Assembly: GCF_028858535.1 (NCBI RefSeq)
Contig: NZ_JAPMOU010000014.1
Location: 79,775-143,774, forward strand
Source of the DNA: Spartinivicinus poritis
GTDB lineage: Bacteria > Pseudomonadota > Gammaproteobacteria > Pseudomonadales > Zooshikellaceae
DNA length: 64,000 nt
Direction: 5' to 3'
Shown here: in pieces, positions 7,807 through 17,204 of the stretch
Numbering within the stretch: position 1 is the first letter of the stretch
Layout: each line of letters starts with the position of its first letter
Position numbers and translations under genes: made by a program
The notes under the pieces: model-generated
Seen by the model: only the letters and a program-made list of their open reading frames with translations
Databases searched by the model: none
What the model was told of the DNA's origin: nothing

Positions 7807-9810
7807 ATGACAAACTTATTTTATTCAGCTCCCTTAACACGCTTTTTTATAATAAGCCCCCAGCTTGTTTTATGGTTGGTTGTGTTGTCATTAATAAGTG
7901 GAAGTATTTTTCTCTTTAATTTGTCTGCTAACTTACCACTTGACTTGGTGTGGCAGGCCACAGTTGCTCCCGATGAGAATGACTTCAGGCAAATTATCTA
8001 TTTTTACAGCTTTTTACCACGGATCGCCATTGCACTATTAGTTGGAGCGGGACTGGCATTAGCTGGGTGTGTTATGCAACAAGTGCTAAGTAATCCGTTA
8101 GCATCACCCACTACATTAGGTGTCGCTGCCGGGGCTGAGTTGGGTCTGGCTTGTGCTTTATTGTTAGCACCTAGTGGTTTAGCCATAGATCCTGACTGGT
8201 TTGCTTTTATTGGGGGCTTGCTTGCGACAGGTTTAGTATTCCTTATTTCCGCCCGCAAAGGTTTTGCCCCCTTACAAATGGTTTTGGCGGGTATGGTCAT
8301 TAGCTTATTGTTTGGGGCAGTTAATAGAGTGCTGGTGTTATTTAATGATCAGCAACTGACTAGCTTGTTTATTTGGGGGGCTGGGGATCTTAGTCAAACC
8401 GACTGGCAAAATGTAACTCATTTATTACCACAAATTGCTATTCCATTTATTCTGTTGTTATTATTTCAACGGCCTTTAATGTTACTGCAGGTGGGGGAGC
8501 AGTTGGCATCCTCCGTAGGCGTAAAAGTAGGTACTATCCGGTTAATCTCATTAACGCTAGCTGTTTTTATGACAACGAGTATTGTGAGTACAGTGGGGAT
8601 AATTAGCTTTGTGGGATTAGTGGCTCCTGCGCTTGCAAAGTTAGCTGGTGCTAGACAGTTTTATACTAGACTGGTCACCAGTGCGATCATAGGCGCTCTG
8701 CTAATGTCAATGGCAGACTTAGTTATCCAGCCTTTTTCTGGGGTAGGGGGGGAGTTGTTACCTGCTGGTGCAATAACTGCGCTGATAGGAGCTCCTTGTC
8801 TCATTTGGTTATTGCTGCGTAATCCGCTTTCTGCTGTAGCAAAGGTAGTGTCTGAACAGCCGATAAATATAAAGCAATATGCTTTTGTTAAACTGCTTAC
8901 GGTTTGTTTGGTTATAGCAATACTATGTACGGCTATTGCTTTATTAGTAGGAAAAAATGAACACGGTTGGGCTGTTCAATTAACGAATAGTATATTGACA
9001 CTTCGATTTCCTAGAGTATTTGCTGCTTTGTTAGCAGGGTGGGGGCTGGCTGTTGCAGGGTGTGCCATTCAGCGAATAACTGCAAATCCCATGGCAAGTC
9101 CAGAAATTATGGGTGTCAGCTCTGGCGTTGCTTTAATGTTAATTGTAGGAGTGATAACTGGAATTATATCATCTCGTGGAGAGCAGTTATTATTTGGTAG
9201 TATGGGGGCGTTGCTAGCATTCGGGATAATGTGGTTACTTTCTCAGCGTAGCCGATTTTCACCAAGCCAAATGGTCTTGGCGGGAATTGGGCTCAGTGCA
9301 TTTTTAGACGCAACAATTCGTATATTATTGACAAGTGGTACTGACCAGGCTAAAGCAATTTTACATTGGCTATCAGGGTCAACGTATTTGGCAACTAATA
9401 TGGATGTTATCCTGCTACTGGTGGTTACTACTATTTTATTGAGTATGCTTTTATTATTGCACCGCTGCCTGGATCTGCTGACATTAGGTGAAGCAGCTGC
9501 AACTGGATTAGGTATGAACTGTCAGCAAGTACGACTATGGCTGCTAATAATTGCAGCAATATTAACGACAGTTGCTACTCTGGTTGTTGGGCCATTGAGC
9601 TTTGTTGGTTTATTGGCACCTCAGCTCGCGAAATTATTTGGCCAATATGCAGCTCGTAATCAGTTGGTTATTGCAGGGCTTATGGGTAGCATAATAATGG
9701 TAGTCGCTGACTGGTTAGGGCGAAACTGGTTATTCCCCTGGCAGATTCCTGCGGGAGTATTGGCGTCTATAATGGGCGGTGGATTCTTTTTGTTTCTTCT
9801 TAGAAAGTAA
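7807..9810 (+). CDS. fhuB: Fused ferric-hydroxamate permease FhuB-like (two FecCD domains)
   Basis: A 667-residue inner-membrane permease made of two tandem FecCD/BtuC units (about 1-335 and 355-667), each with about ten hydrophobic segments. Duplicated motifs are visible: MQQVLSNPLASPTTLGVAAGAELG in the first half and IQRITANPMASPEIMGVSSGVAL in the second. The cytoplasmic coupling-loop signature GIISFVGLVAPALAKLAGAR is mirrored by GPLSFVGLLAPQLAKLFG. The length equals E. coli FhuB (about 660). No strong Shine-Dalgarno sequence precedes the ATG. With FhuC and FhuD it should import ferric hydroxamate siderophores. Confidence 0.92.
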   Translation: MTNLFYSAPLTRFFIISPQLVLWLVVLSLISGSIFLFNLSANLPLDLVWQATVAPDENDFRQIIYFYSFLPRIAIALLVGAGLALAGCVMQQVLSNPLASPTTLGVAAGAELGLACALLLAPSGLAIDPDWFAFIGGLLATGLVFLISARKGFAPLQMVLAGMVISLLFGAVNRVLVLFNDQQLTSLFIWGAGDLSQTDWQNVTHLLPQIAIPFILLLLFQRPLMLLQVGEQLASSVGVKVGTIRLISLTLAVFMTTSIVSTVGIISFVGLVAPALAKLAGARQFYTRLVTSAIIGALLMSMADLVIQPFSGVGGELLPAGAITALIGAPCLIWLLLRNPLSAVAKVVSEQPINIKQYAFVKLLTVCLVIAILCTAIALLVGKNEHGWAVQLTNSILTLRFPRVFAALLAGWGLAVAGCAIQRITANPMASPEIMGVSSGVALMLIVGVITGIISSRGEQLLFGSMGALLAFGIMWLLSQRSRFSPSQMVLAGIGLSAFLDATIRILLTSGTDQAKAILHWLSGSTYLATNMDVILLLVVTTILLSMLLLLHRCLDLLTLGEAAATGLGMNCQQVRLWLLIIAAILTTVATLVVGPLSFVGLLAPQLAKLFGQYAARNQLVIAGLMGSIIMVVADWLGRNWLFPWQIPAGVLASIMGGGFFLFLLRK

Positions 9811-9856
9811 TAAACTTGGATTTATGACAAATACGCCACAGTTAAAATAGAGTTAA

Positions 9857-9950
9857 GGGCACCTCTACTAATTGTTTGCTGTCTCTGGCCTTCGCTAAAT
9901 TCGCAATTAAGGCATTGGCTTGAAGGCATGCTGGTGGCCTGTCGAAAAGC
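9857..9950 (-). repeat. MITE-like element family B (B3)
   Basis: About 94 bp beginning GGGCACCTCTACTAATTG and ending GGCCTGTCGAAAAGC. It is nearly identical in reverse complement to 49370-49464, including the shared internal words GCTGTCTCTGGCCTTC and GGCATGCTGGTGGCCTGTC. Only one end carries the family B terminal repeat. It lies between the fhuB stop and the Fur box of the aerobactin operon and contains no gene. Confidence 0.72.
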
Positions 9951-10035
9951 CCTTTATTTCACTTTGTGAAATAGTCAGCTTGTGCTTTGACTATTTTCTT
10001 TAAAAAAACACAAGTAAATGCTCGCTTTATTTAAT

Positions 10036-10054
10036 GAAAATGATTATCATTTGC
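10036..10054 (+). promoter_or_regulatory. Fur box upstream of the aerobactin operon
   Basis: The segment GAAAATGATTATCATTTGC matches 15 of 19 positions of the Fur consensus and contains a 7-1-7 palindrome, AAATGAT-T-ATCATTT (10038-10052). It lies about 130 bp before the iucA start. Iron-dependent repression of iucABCD-fhuF-iutA by Fur is the expected control for aerobactin genes. Confidence 0.8.
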
Positions 10055-10180
10055 TTTGTTAATCCTGATTATCCAGGTTACGTAATTCTAATTATTGTTC
10101 GACAAGTTTTGGCTGATTTTTGGATACAGAGGATTAGCCTTTTCTCCTAATGAACTTCTCTATGTTGTAAGGGGAATTTT

Positions 10181-12019
10181 GTGACTGAAGTAAACTTTTC
10201 TGTAGGTCTTGACCCAGAAAGTATTCAAGCAGATATTTCGATTAATTGTTTTTTAAATTCCTTTCTTCGAGAGTCGAAAGCGGTTACTTGGCAAAAGAGT
10301 AGTGCTAATCAAGAAGTGGCAATTGTTCCACTAAATAATGGACAACAACTGATTTATATACCAGTAAGTTATCATTCTGCGTTAGGAATTCATGAATATC
10401 AGTTGCCATTAAAACTAGTCAGTCAGTCAGAAAAATCAGAAGAAAAACTACTCAACTTTAATGAGTTTTTGCAGCTTATTATTAATGATGTAGATATCGT
10501 TGGTGACTTAACCAATGAGCAAAAGTCGATATTTATTCAGCGAGTGGTTGAAAGCCGTGCTAATACACAAGCAGCCATTGCAGCACGTGATAATTTGCAG
10601 GCTATTTATAGTGGTGAATTGAACTTTGCGCAAGCAGAACAAGGGCTAATTGCAGGCCACTCAGTGCATCCTGCGCCAAAAAGTCGAGAACAATTTTCTG
10701 AAGAGGATGCTCGCCTTTTTGCTCCAGAGCACCAGGCCAAATTTGCCTTATATTGGTTTGCAGTCTCTCCATCTATTACGATTACTGATAGTACCGGCCA
10801 TTATGGAATTAGTGAAAGAATACAACAACTGTTAACTGCAGATACGCAATTAAGTGAGGCTGTTTTTGGTAAGGTGCCTGAGAATTACTTGCTGTTACCA
10901 GTGCATCCTTGGCAGGCTAAGCTATTACTAAACACAGCCGATATTCAACAGTATCAAGAAAGGGGATTATTAGTTAATCTAGGTGCGATTGGTGAAAACT
11001 GGTATCCAACGTCTTCCACCCGCTCACTCTATAGTCCTGGTTTGCCTTATATGCTGAAGTTTTCTCTCAGTGTTAAGCTCACAAACTCTATACGTAACTT
11101 GTCACTAAAAGAAGTGATAAGGGGAACACGGCTACAACAGGTATTTGATACTGAGAAATTGTGCTCGTTTGGCCAGCAGTACGCTTCATTTAAAGTGATG
11201 CAAGAGCCTGCTTTTATTGGCTTAATTAATTCAGAAGGTGAGGTGATTGCTGAGTCATTGGTTGCTTTGCGTGACAACTTATTAATGCATACCCCTCAAG
11301 AAGAAGCGGTTGTACTGGCAACATTAACTCAACAACATCCATTAGCAGCAGACTCCTTAATTGCAGATAGAGTGAAAACGGTTGCTAGTCATAAAAATAT
11401 ATCGATTAGTCAGGCTGCAAAATACTGGTTTAATCAATACTGTAAGTATGTTGTTGAACCTTTATTTGCTTTACAGGCCAATTATGGCATTGTGTTACTG
11501 GCTCACCAACAAAATATCGTGTTGAAAATGGAGCGAGGAGAGCCCGTTGGCATGTATTATCGTGACTGCCAAGGTACAGGGTATACAGAGTTAGCTTATC
11601 AACTTTTTCCTGAGCAACTGATTGATGATGCTCAGATGCCAGAAAACTTTTGGAACGAAGATAAAGTACGGCGTTACTTCCCTTATTACTTAATTATTAA
11701 CTCTACTTATAACACCATTGCAGCAGTCAGTTCACGATGTGCGGTAAGTGAGGTGGACTTGTTGCATATATTACACGGTTGTTTAAAGCAACTGCAAAGC
11801 CAAGGTGTGCAAGATAGTTTTTGTTTAGATTTTGTTTTGCAGAATGCTACTCTTCGCAGTAAAGGTAACTTTTTTTGTTATTTGCAAAACTATAATGAAA
11901 ACTCGATTCCTGATCCTGCCGTCATTTATTTTGATCTTGAAAACCCTATAGCTAAAATTGAACAGTTGGCGAGTGCTAAAAATACATCGACTAAAAAAAC
12001 TGTATCAGAGGTAATGTAA
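10181..12019 (+). CDS. iucA: Aerobactin synthetase subunit IucA (NIS synthetase)
   Basis: A 612-residue cytoplasmic NRPS-independent siderophore synthetase. In the aerobactin pathway IucA joins N6-acetyl-N6-hydroxylysine to one carboxyl of citrate using ATP. Family motifs: GHSVHPAPKSREQF (about 158-171) for ATP binding, LLPVHPWQAKLL (about 237-248), STRSLYSP, and YRDCQGTGYTELAY near residue 465. The start is GTG with AAGGGG about 6 nt upstream. It heads a tight operon; iucB begins 2 bp after its stop. A related synthetase (iucC) lies two genes downstream, and their order with iucB and iucD matches known aerobactin loci. The acyl-chain chemistry of the product cannot be read from sequence. Confidence 0.93.
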   Translation: MTEVNFSVGLDPESIQADISINCFLNSFLRESKAVTWQKSSANQEVAIVPLNNGQQLIYIPVSYHSALGIHEYQLPLKLVSQSEKSEEKLLNFNEFLQLIINDVDIVGDLTNEQKSIFIQRVVESRANTQAAIAARDNLQAIYSGELNFAQAEQGLIAGHSVHPAPKSREQFSEEDARLFAPEHQAKFALYWFAVSPSITITDSTGHYGISERIQQLLTADTQLSEAVFGKVPENYLLLPVHPWQAKLLLNTADIQQYQERGLLVNLGAIGENWYPTSSTRSLYSPGLPYMLKFSLSVKLTNSIRNLSLKEVIRGTRLQQVFDTEKLCSFGQQYASFKVMQEPAFIGLINSEGEVIAESLVALRDNLLMHTPQEEAVVLATLTQQHPLAADSLIADRVKTVASHKNISISQAAKYWFNQYCKYVVEPLFALQANYGIVLLAHQQNIVLKMERGEPVGMYYRDCQGTGYTELAYQLFPEQLIDDAQMPENFWNEDKVRRYFPYYLIINSTYNTIAAVSSRCAVSEVDLLHILHGCLKQLQSQGVQDSFCLDFVLQNATLRSKGNFFCYLQNYNENSIPDPAVIYFDLENPIAKIEQLASAKNTSTKKTVSEVM

Positions 12020-12020
12020 T

Positions 12021-12986
12021 ATGTCTGAAAATACAGTTAAACCATATGATAGTTTGTTTGCTATTGAACAACCCGCTGAGAAGATTGCTAAAGTTGAAAT
12101 TTTGGATCAAATATCCCTTGATTACTTAATTAAACTTTGGGTGAAAGGGATTGATAGTTTATTTCAAGCATTTCCAACTATTGACGGTATTTATTTGTTA
12201 AATGATGAAAAGCAAAACTGGAGTAATTTGGCGAGTCAAGTACCTGCTCTAACTCCCTTTATCAATCAAGTTCTATATCGGCAGCAGTTTTATCAGCTGC
12301 CATTACACTGGCACAAACATAATTTATCCAGTCATTACCCACAACGTCTAATTCAAAGTACTAAGCAGGTGCGTCTCCATCCGCAACGTCCTCCAAAGCC
12401 AACAGGTGAAGTTTATAGCCGCTTTGACAGTTTAGTGGGTAAGCAAATAAGTTTTCGTACTTTTGACTTGGAAAAAGACATCAATTGTTTTACTGGATGG
12501 ATGAACGACCCACGGGTAGCTGAATTTTGGGAGCAAGCCTGGTCACGAGAAAAACTAGTAGAATTTATCAACGAACGACAACAAGATCCACATATTATTC
12601 CATTGATTGGTGAGTTTGATGGTGACCCATTTGGTTACTTTGAGGTTTATTGGGTATCTGAAGACCGGTTAGCACCTTATTATGATAATACTCACTATGA
12701 CCGAGGGATACATTTATTAGTTGGAGAACAAGTCTTCCGTGGGCCACTGTTCTTTAAGAGCTGGATGCGAGCGTTAACCCATTATTTATTTATTGATGAA
12801 CAGCGTACACAGCGAATTGTGTTAGAGCCTCGTCATGATAACCAACGATTATTTCGTCGAATTAAAGACGTAGGCTATCGTATTTTATTTGAATTTGATT
12901 TTCCCCATAAGACATCTGCTTTGGTAATGATTGAACGTCAGGCATTTTTCCATGATCAGTTTGTTGAGCTCATGGAGGAACAGTAA
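12021..12986 (+). CDS. iucB: N6-hydroxylysine O-acetyltransferase IucB
   Basis: A 321-residue GNAT-fold enzyme (E. coli IucB is about 315) that acetylates N6-hydroxylysine to give the hydroxamate arm of aerobactin. The C-terminal domain (about 140-321) carries the family's recognisable segments: WMNDPRVAEFWEQAW, GEFDGDPFGYFEVYWV, DRGIHLLVGEQVFRGP (acetyl-CoA-binding loop region) and RIVLEPRHDNQRLFRRI. The N-terminal region is the IucB-specific extension. It lies 2 bp after iucA and 2 bp before iucC, with an AGAGG ribosome-binding site at the end of iucA. Confidence 0.92.
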   Translation: MSENTVKPYDSLFAIEQPAEKIAKVEILDQISLDYLIKLWVKGIDSLFQAFPTIDGIYLLNDEKQNWSNLASQVPALTPFINQVLYRQQFYQLPLHWHKHNLSSHYPQRLIQSTKQVRLHPQRPPKPTGEVYSRFDSLVGKQISFRTFDLEKDINCFTGWMNDPRVAEFWEQAWSREKLVEFINERQQDPHIIPLIGEFDGDPFGYFEVYWVSEDRLAPYYDNTHYDRGIHLLVGEQVFRGPLFFKSWMRALTHYLFIDEQRTQRIVLEPRHDNQRLFRRIKDVGYRILFEFDFPHKTSALVMIERQAFFHDQFVELMEEQ

Positions 12987-12988
12987 CC

Positions 12989-14920
12989 ATGAGCCAACAG
13001 GCATTACATAGCTATTGGGGTATAGTTAATCAAATCATGGTTGCTAAGATAATCTCTGAACTTGCCTATGAACAAGCCTTTCAGATAAAGCAAGTTGATT
13101 TTCAAGCAGCTAAGATTGATCAATTGCCAGCAAAAGCAGATACCAATCAAATCAGGCCTTCAGAACAGTCTTTATTTCTGCAGCTAGAGTCAGGAGTGGG
13201 TTACTACTTTGAGGGATGGAGGAATATATGGGGACAATATGTTATTAAGCCGAGTAGTTTGTCTCGTCAAGAAATAGTCCTTCAGCAAGAGCCAGTGAAT
13301 CAACAGCCAGCTTCAAATAATGAATCAGCTCATTTGTCAGTTACCTCTGTAGCGACCTTTATGCAGGATGCAAAAACTGAACTGGAGTTGGTGGATGAAA
13401 GTCTAGCTGAACATTATGAAGATATGTATGCAACACTGGTTGCTGATTGTCAATTGCTGGAATTGAAAAAAGGCCTAAGAGCTGATGACTTCATTAAGCT
13501 GGATATTAATCAGCAACAGTGCCTATTTAATGGTCATCCCAAATTTGTATTTAATAAAGGCCGAAGAGGCTGGGGTAGTAAAGACTTAGCATTGTATGCG
13601 CCTGAATCTCGTCAGGCTTTTCAATTATGCTGGATAGCAGTTAAACAGGAAAATACTACATATGCAGTGGCAGATCAGTGGAGTTGGCAAAAACTAGTAG
13701 ATAGTGCTGTAAATACTGAAGTACAAGTAGAAATGCAGGCTCAGATCCAACATTATGGTGGTCATCCTGACGATTACTTGCTGCTCCCTGTACACCCTTG
13801 GCAATGGCAAAATAAACTGTCAACTTTATTTGCTGAGTTAATCGCTAATGGTGAGATAATTTATCTGGGTGAATGGGGTGACTTATTTTTACCTCAATTA
13901 TCGTTGCGTACTTTGAGCAATATTAGTCGACCAGAAGGATTAGATATAAAACTCCCGTTAACCATTATGAATACTTCCTGTTATCGGGGGATACCCAGCC
14001 GCTATATTTTAGCAGGGCCTGAAGCATCATCATGGTTGAATAAAGTCTTTAAACAGGATTTATTTTTGCAAGGTATAGGTGCTGAAATTCTACAAGAGCC
14101 TGCCAGTGCTTTTGTTACACATCCGGCTTATAACAATTTAAACCAAGCACCCTATCGTTACCATGAGCTATTAGGTGTCATTTGGCGTGAAAGTATCAAT
14201 GAAAAGCTGAGAAATAACGAAACTGCAATATTAATGGCTGCACTAATGGAAATTGATGAGCAGGGGCAATCTATCATTGGTGCTTATATACAAGCTTCAG
14301 GCTTATCACCAACAGACTGGTTGACAAAGTTATTTCGGGTGGTGGTGTTACCTTTTTATCATTTATTATGCAAGTATGGGGTCTCACTGATTGCTCATGG
14401 TCAGAATGTCACTATTATTTTAGAGAACAATCAACCAAAACGGGTTTTATTGAAAGATTTTCAGGGGGATATGCGTTTAGTTGACAGAGAATTACCAGAA
14501 AGCGCAGATTTACCTGCTTCAGTGAAAGCAGCAACGGTTAAACTACCTGAAGAACTCATTATTCACGATTTACAAACGGGTCATTTTGTAACGGTATTAC
14601 GTTTTATATCTCCGCTAACAACAGCGCTTGGAGTGGCTGAACCTGTCTTTTATGGATTGTTGGGTAAAGAAATCAAAACCTATATGGCCCAGAACCCAGA
14701 GCTGAATGAGCGGTTTGAACGATTAGATTTGTTTAAACCAAAAATTCTGCGTATTGGTTTAAATCTGGCTAAATTCCGTCATCAAACTGATAGTAGCCAA
14801 AGTCGAATGCTGCCGGATATGGATCAGTTATTAGATAACCCACTTTGCATTGCTGAAGAAAAAATGACTGTAGCAGAAATAACAGTCAACAGTGATCAGG
14901 AGCAAACAAATGCTAACTAA
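12989..14920 (+). CDS. iucC: Aerobactin synthase IucC (NIS synthetase)
   Basis: A 643-residue NIS synthetase that adds the second N6-acetyl-N6-hydroxylysine to the citryl intermediate to complete aerobactin. Key motifs: FNGHPKFVFNKGRRGWG (about 178-194), LLPVHPWQWQNKL (about 264-276), LSLRTLSNISRPEGLDIKLP, and AHGQN followed by LLKDFQGDMRLV (about 489-500). It is slightly longer than the E. coli enzyme (about 580), largely through a low-conservation stretch near residues 85-130. GAGGAA lies about 8 nt before the ATG. Its last 11 bp overlap the start of iucD, suggesting translational coupling. Confidence 0.93.
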   Translation: MSQQALHSYWGIVNQIMVAKIISELAYEQAFQIKQVDFQAAKIDQLPAKADTNQIRPSEQSLFLQLESGVGYYFEGWRNIWGQYVIKPSSLSRQEIVLQQEPVNQQPASNNESAHLSVTSVATFMQDAKTELELVDESLAEHYEDMYATLVADCQLLELKKGLRADDFIKLDINQQQCLFNGHPKFVFNKGRRGWGSKDLALYAPESRQAFQLCWIAVKQENTTYAVADQWSWQKLVDSAVNTEVQVEMQAQIQHYGGHPDDYLLLPVHPWQWQNKLSTLFAELIANGEIIYLGEWGDLFLPQLSLRTLSNISRPEGLDIKLPLTIMNTSCYRGIPSRYILAGPEASSWLNKVFKQDLFLQGIGAEILQEPASAFVTHPAYNNLNQAPYRYHELLGVIWRESINEKLRNNETAILMAALMEIDEQGQSIIGAYIQASGLSPTDWLTKLFRVVVLPFYHLLCKYGVSLIAHGQNVTIILENNQPKRVLLKDFQGDMRLVDRELPESADLPASVKAATVKLPEELIIHDLQTGHFVTVLRFISPLTTALGVAEPVFYGLLGKEIKTYMAQNPELNERFERLDLFKPKILRIGLNLAKFRHQTDSSQSRMLPDMDQLLDNPLCIAEEKMTVAEITVNSDQEQTNAN

Positions 14921-16235
14921 GCCAACACAACCAAATAGTTCAATAATTGATGTAGCAGGTATTGGTGTAGGTCCTTTTAACCTAAGTGTGGCTGCACTAC
15001 TTCAACAGGTAAAAGGGGTGAGTGCACGATTTTTTGAAAGTCGTGAACAGTTCGCGTGGCACCCTGGGTTACTGTTACCTGATACTCATATGCAAACAAT
15101 GTTTCTAAAGGACTTGGTCACTGCTGTTGTTCCGCATAGTATTTACTCTTTTTTATCTTATTTGGTTAAACGAAAGAAGTTTTATCGTTTTTTATCAGCA
15201 GAATTAAACTGTATTAGTCGTGCTGAGTTTTCCGATTATCTTAACTGGGCTGCTCAACAAATTCCATCAGTGCAATTTGCAACTGAAGTTGAAAATATCT
15301 CATTTATGAATAACCAATTTAAGGTAGAAACCTCTAAAGGTGCTTATTATGCTAAGAATTTATGTTTAGGTACTGGTAAAAAACCATTTATTCCTGAATG
15401 TGCTCGTCCTTATTTAGGTAAGCAAGTTATTCATGCTGCTAACATTGGCCTAAACTCCCACGATTTTAGTGGTAAGCGGGTAATGATAATTGGAGGTGGA
15501 CAAAGTGGCGCTGATATCTTTCTTAATGTATTAAATGGTTATTGGGGAAAGCCCAGCAAATTGAATTGGCTATCAAGACGTGCAAATTATCAACCACTGG
15601 ATGAAGCGGCGTTTACAAATGAATACTTCACTCCTGATTATGTAGATAGCTTTTATAAACTAGGTCGCCAGGTTAAAGAGCGAGAGATTCGTGACCAAAA
15701 GTTAACTTCTGATGGAGTAACCCAAGCTTGTTTATTAAGTATTTATCGTACGCTTTATCATCGTTTTGATGTATTACGAGAACCAAAATGGGTCTATTTA
15801 TTGCCTCACAGGGAAATGAGTGCAGTCAATCAAACGGATAATATTTATCAGGTTCAGGCAATAAATGGATTAACTCAGGAAACTGAGTATTATGATGCAG
15901 ATGTCATTATTTTGGCGACAGGGTTTACTACACCTACTTTAAACTGTTTGGCTGGTATCCAGTCTCGGTTAAAATTTGATGAAAAAGACCGTTACTCATT
16001 AAATGAACATTTTGCTGTTGATTGGGATGGCCCTGCTGAAAATAGGATTTTTGCAGTTAATGCTGGTTTGCACAGTCATGGTATTGCTGAACCTCAATTA
16101 AGTTTAATGGCTTGGCGTTCAGCACGGATTATTAATCATCTATGCCAACAAGAAATATTTGATCTTGAGTCGAGTGATGGCTTAATTAGCTGGGACCAGT
16201 CAGCTGCTCAGCCACCTTTAAAGCAAGCCATTTAA
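14910..16235 (+). CDS. iucD: L-lysine N6-monooxygenase IucD
   Basis: A flavin- and NADPH-dependent hydroxylase that makes N6-hydroxylysine, the first committed step to aerobactin. FAD motif: GIGVGPFNLSVAALL near the N-terminus. NADPH motif: IIGGGQSGADIF in the middle. The ILATGFTTP motif typical of N-hydroxylating monooxygenases is near the C-terminus. I choose ATG 14910 (441 residues) over the in-frame GTG at 14892, because CAGGAG (14896-14901) is placed correctly for 14910. The start lies inside the end of iucC, so translation of the two is probably coupled. Length and motifs agree with IucD/PvdA-family enzymes. Confidence 0.93.
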   Translation: MLTKPTQPNSSIIDVAGIGVGPFNLSVAALLQQVKGVSARFFESREQFAWHPGLLLPDTHMQTMFLKDLVTAVVPHSIYSFLSYLVKRKKFYRFLSAELNCISRAEFSDYLNWAAQQIPSVQFATEVENISFMNNQFKVETSKGAYYAKNLCLGTGKKPFIPECARPYLGKQVIHAANIGLNSHDFSGKRVMIIGGGQSGADIFLNVLNGYWGKPSKLNWLSRRANYQPLDEAAFTNEYFTPDYVDSFYKLGRQVKEREIRDQKLTSDGVTQACLLSIYRTLYHRFDVLREPKWVYLLPHREMSAVNQTDNIYQVQAINGLTQETEYYDADVIILATGFTTPTLNCLAGIQSRLKFDEKDRYSLNEHFAVDWDGPAENRIFAVNAGLHSHGIAEPQLSLMAWRSARIINHLCQQEIFDLESSDGLISWDQSAAQPPLKQAI

Positions 16236-16266
16236 TTTTCTACATCTACAAATGATGCATAATAGG

Positions 16267-16288
16267 TATAGCCAAAGCGAAGGGTATA
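16267..16288 (+). repeat. Palindromic repeat family A, minimal copy (A5)
   Basis: The 22 bp TATAGCCAAAGCGAAGGGTATA looks like the two ends of family A joined with nothing between them (compare TATACCCAATGCGAA and GAAGGGTATA in the longer copies). It ends 1 bp before the fhuF ATG and supplies the GAAGGG that acts as its ribosome-binding site. The short length makes the assignment tentative. Confidence 0.45.
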
Positions 16289-16289
16289 T

Positions 16290-17042
16290 ATGCTACCAGC
16301 TTGTTTTGAACCACACTTTCCAGTGTTCAATGATGTTAATTCAGCATTAACTAACTTAGCGTCATTTAATGATGAATGGCATTGGAAAGAGTGTAATGAG
16401 TCTGATCATCTTTCATTAGACTTATTATTTAGTGATTCAAAATGGTTGATTAATGCTGTTAATCAATTTTGTGAAAAAGAGCAGGTAACCAATCGCAGAG
16501 TAGCTGCTTCCTTAGTGCAAAAGCGATTGATGAGCTGTGTTGTATCACCGTTAGTTGCAGTGTATCTATTTACCGGATTGATACCACAATTAAATTTAAA
16601 TCAGCTTTTTATTAATCAGTCACTTTCTGAAAATATACAATGGCGGGGACAGCCTTTTTGTACTACTAATGAATCCTTAGTGAGTTGGTTAGATGATTTG
16701 ATAAAAGAGTTTTTTGACATTTTTCGTACGCTATTGCGGATTAACCCACAAGCATTTTGGGGAAATACAGCACTCGCTATCGCTTCACCTTGGAGTCGGT
16801 TGGCGCATTTTGGCAAAGGAGGAGAAGCTGTTCATCCTGATATTAAACATTTTTTATCAAAGTTTTCGCCTTCTATACAAAGTGCTGTTGATTGGTTGTT
16901 GATTGAAAAAGCAACGGGTTATGTCTGTATCCCAAGACGTAATAACTGTTGTTTAAAGTTCAGCTTACCTAATAGGAAATTATGTGGCACTTGCAACCGC
17001 CGTAGTAAAGAAGAGCAAATTACCTTAATTAAAAACCAGTAA
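16290..17042 (+). CDS. fhuF: FhuF-like siderophore-iron reductase
   Basis: A 250-residue protein whose C-terminus carries the FhuF [2Fe-2S] cysteine pattern C-C-x10-C-x2-C (in NNCCLKFSLPNRKLCGTC, about residues 222-239). FhuF reduces ferric hydroxamates in the cytoplasm to release iron after uptake by the FhuCDB system. It lies between iucD and iutA in the same direction, so the operon appears to encode synthesis, iron release and outer-membrane uptake together. The rest of the protein is poorly conserved, as usual for this family. The ATG is preceded by GAAGGG from a short repeat. Confidence 0.85.
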   Translation: MLPACFEPHFPVFNDVNSALTNLASFNDEWHWKECNESDHLSLDLLFSDSKWLINAVNQFCEKEQVTNRRVAASLVQKRLMSCVVSPLVAVYLFTGLIPQLNLNQLFINQSLSENIQWRGQPFCTTNESLVSWLDDLIKEFFDIFRTLLRINPQAFWGNTALAIASPWSRLAHFGKGGEAVHPDIKHFLSKFSPSIQSAVDWLLIEKATGYVCIPRRNNCCLKFSLPNRKLCGTCNRRSKEEQITLIKNQ

Positions 17043-17086
17043 TTAATACCCGTAACAATGGGGATCTTTTCACCAAATAGCCAAAA

Positions 17087-17159
17087 TATACCCAATGCGA
17101 AGGGTTTTTAGGTGAGGAACGAAGATAACAAAACCTAAAAATGATTCGCGACGGGTATA
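17087..17159 (+). repeat. Palindromic repeat family A, internally deleted copy (A3)
   Basis: A 73 bp element beginning TATACCCAATGCGAAGGG and ending GATTCGCGACGGGTATA, with the AACAAAACCTA block of the full copies but lacking their central GC-rich hairpin. Its inverted ends can fold into one hairpin. It fills most of the fhuF-iutA gap, so it is probably transcribed within the operon, where it could attenuate or stabilise the message. Confidence 0.75.
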
Positions 17160-17204
17160 CCTATTGTGAAGAGTATAGTTAGTTACATAAGTGAGTTAGA
17201 CATT

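Noticed and set aside
17166..17204. GTG start of iutA at 17166
   Set aside because: It would place 13 polar residues ahead of a normal signal peptide; ATG 17205 is preferred.
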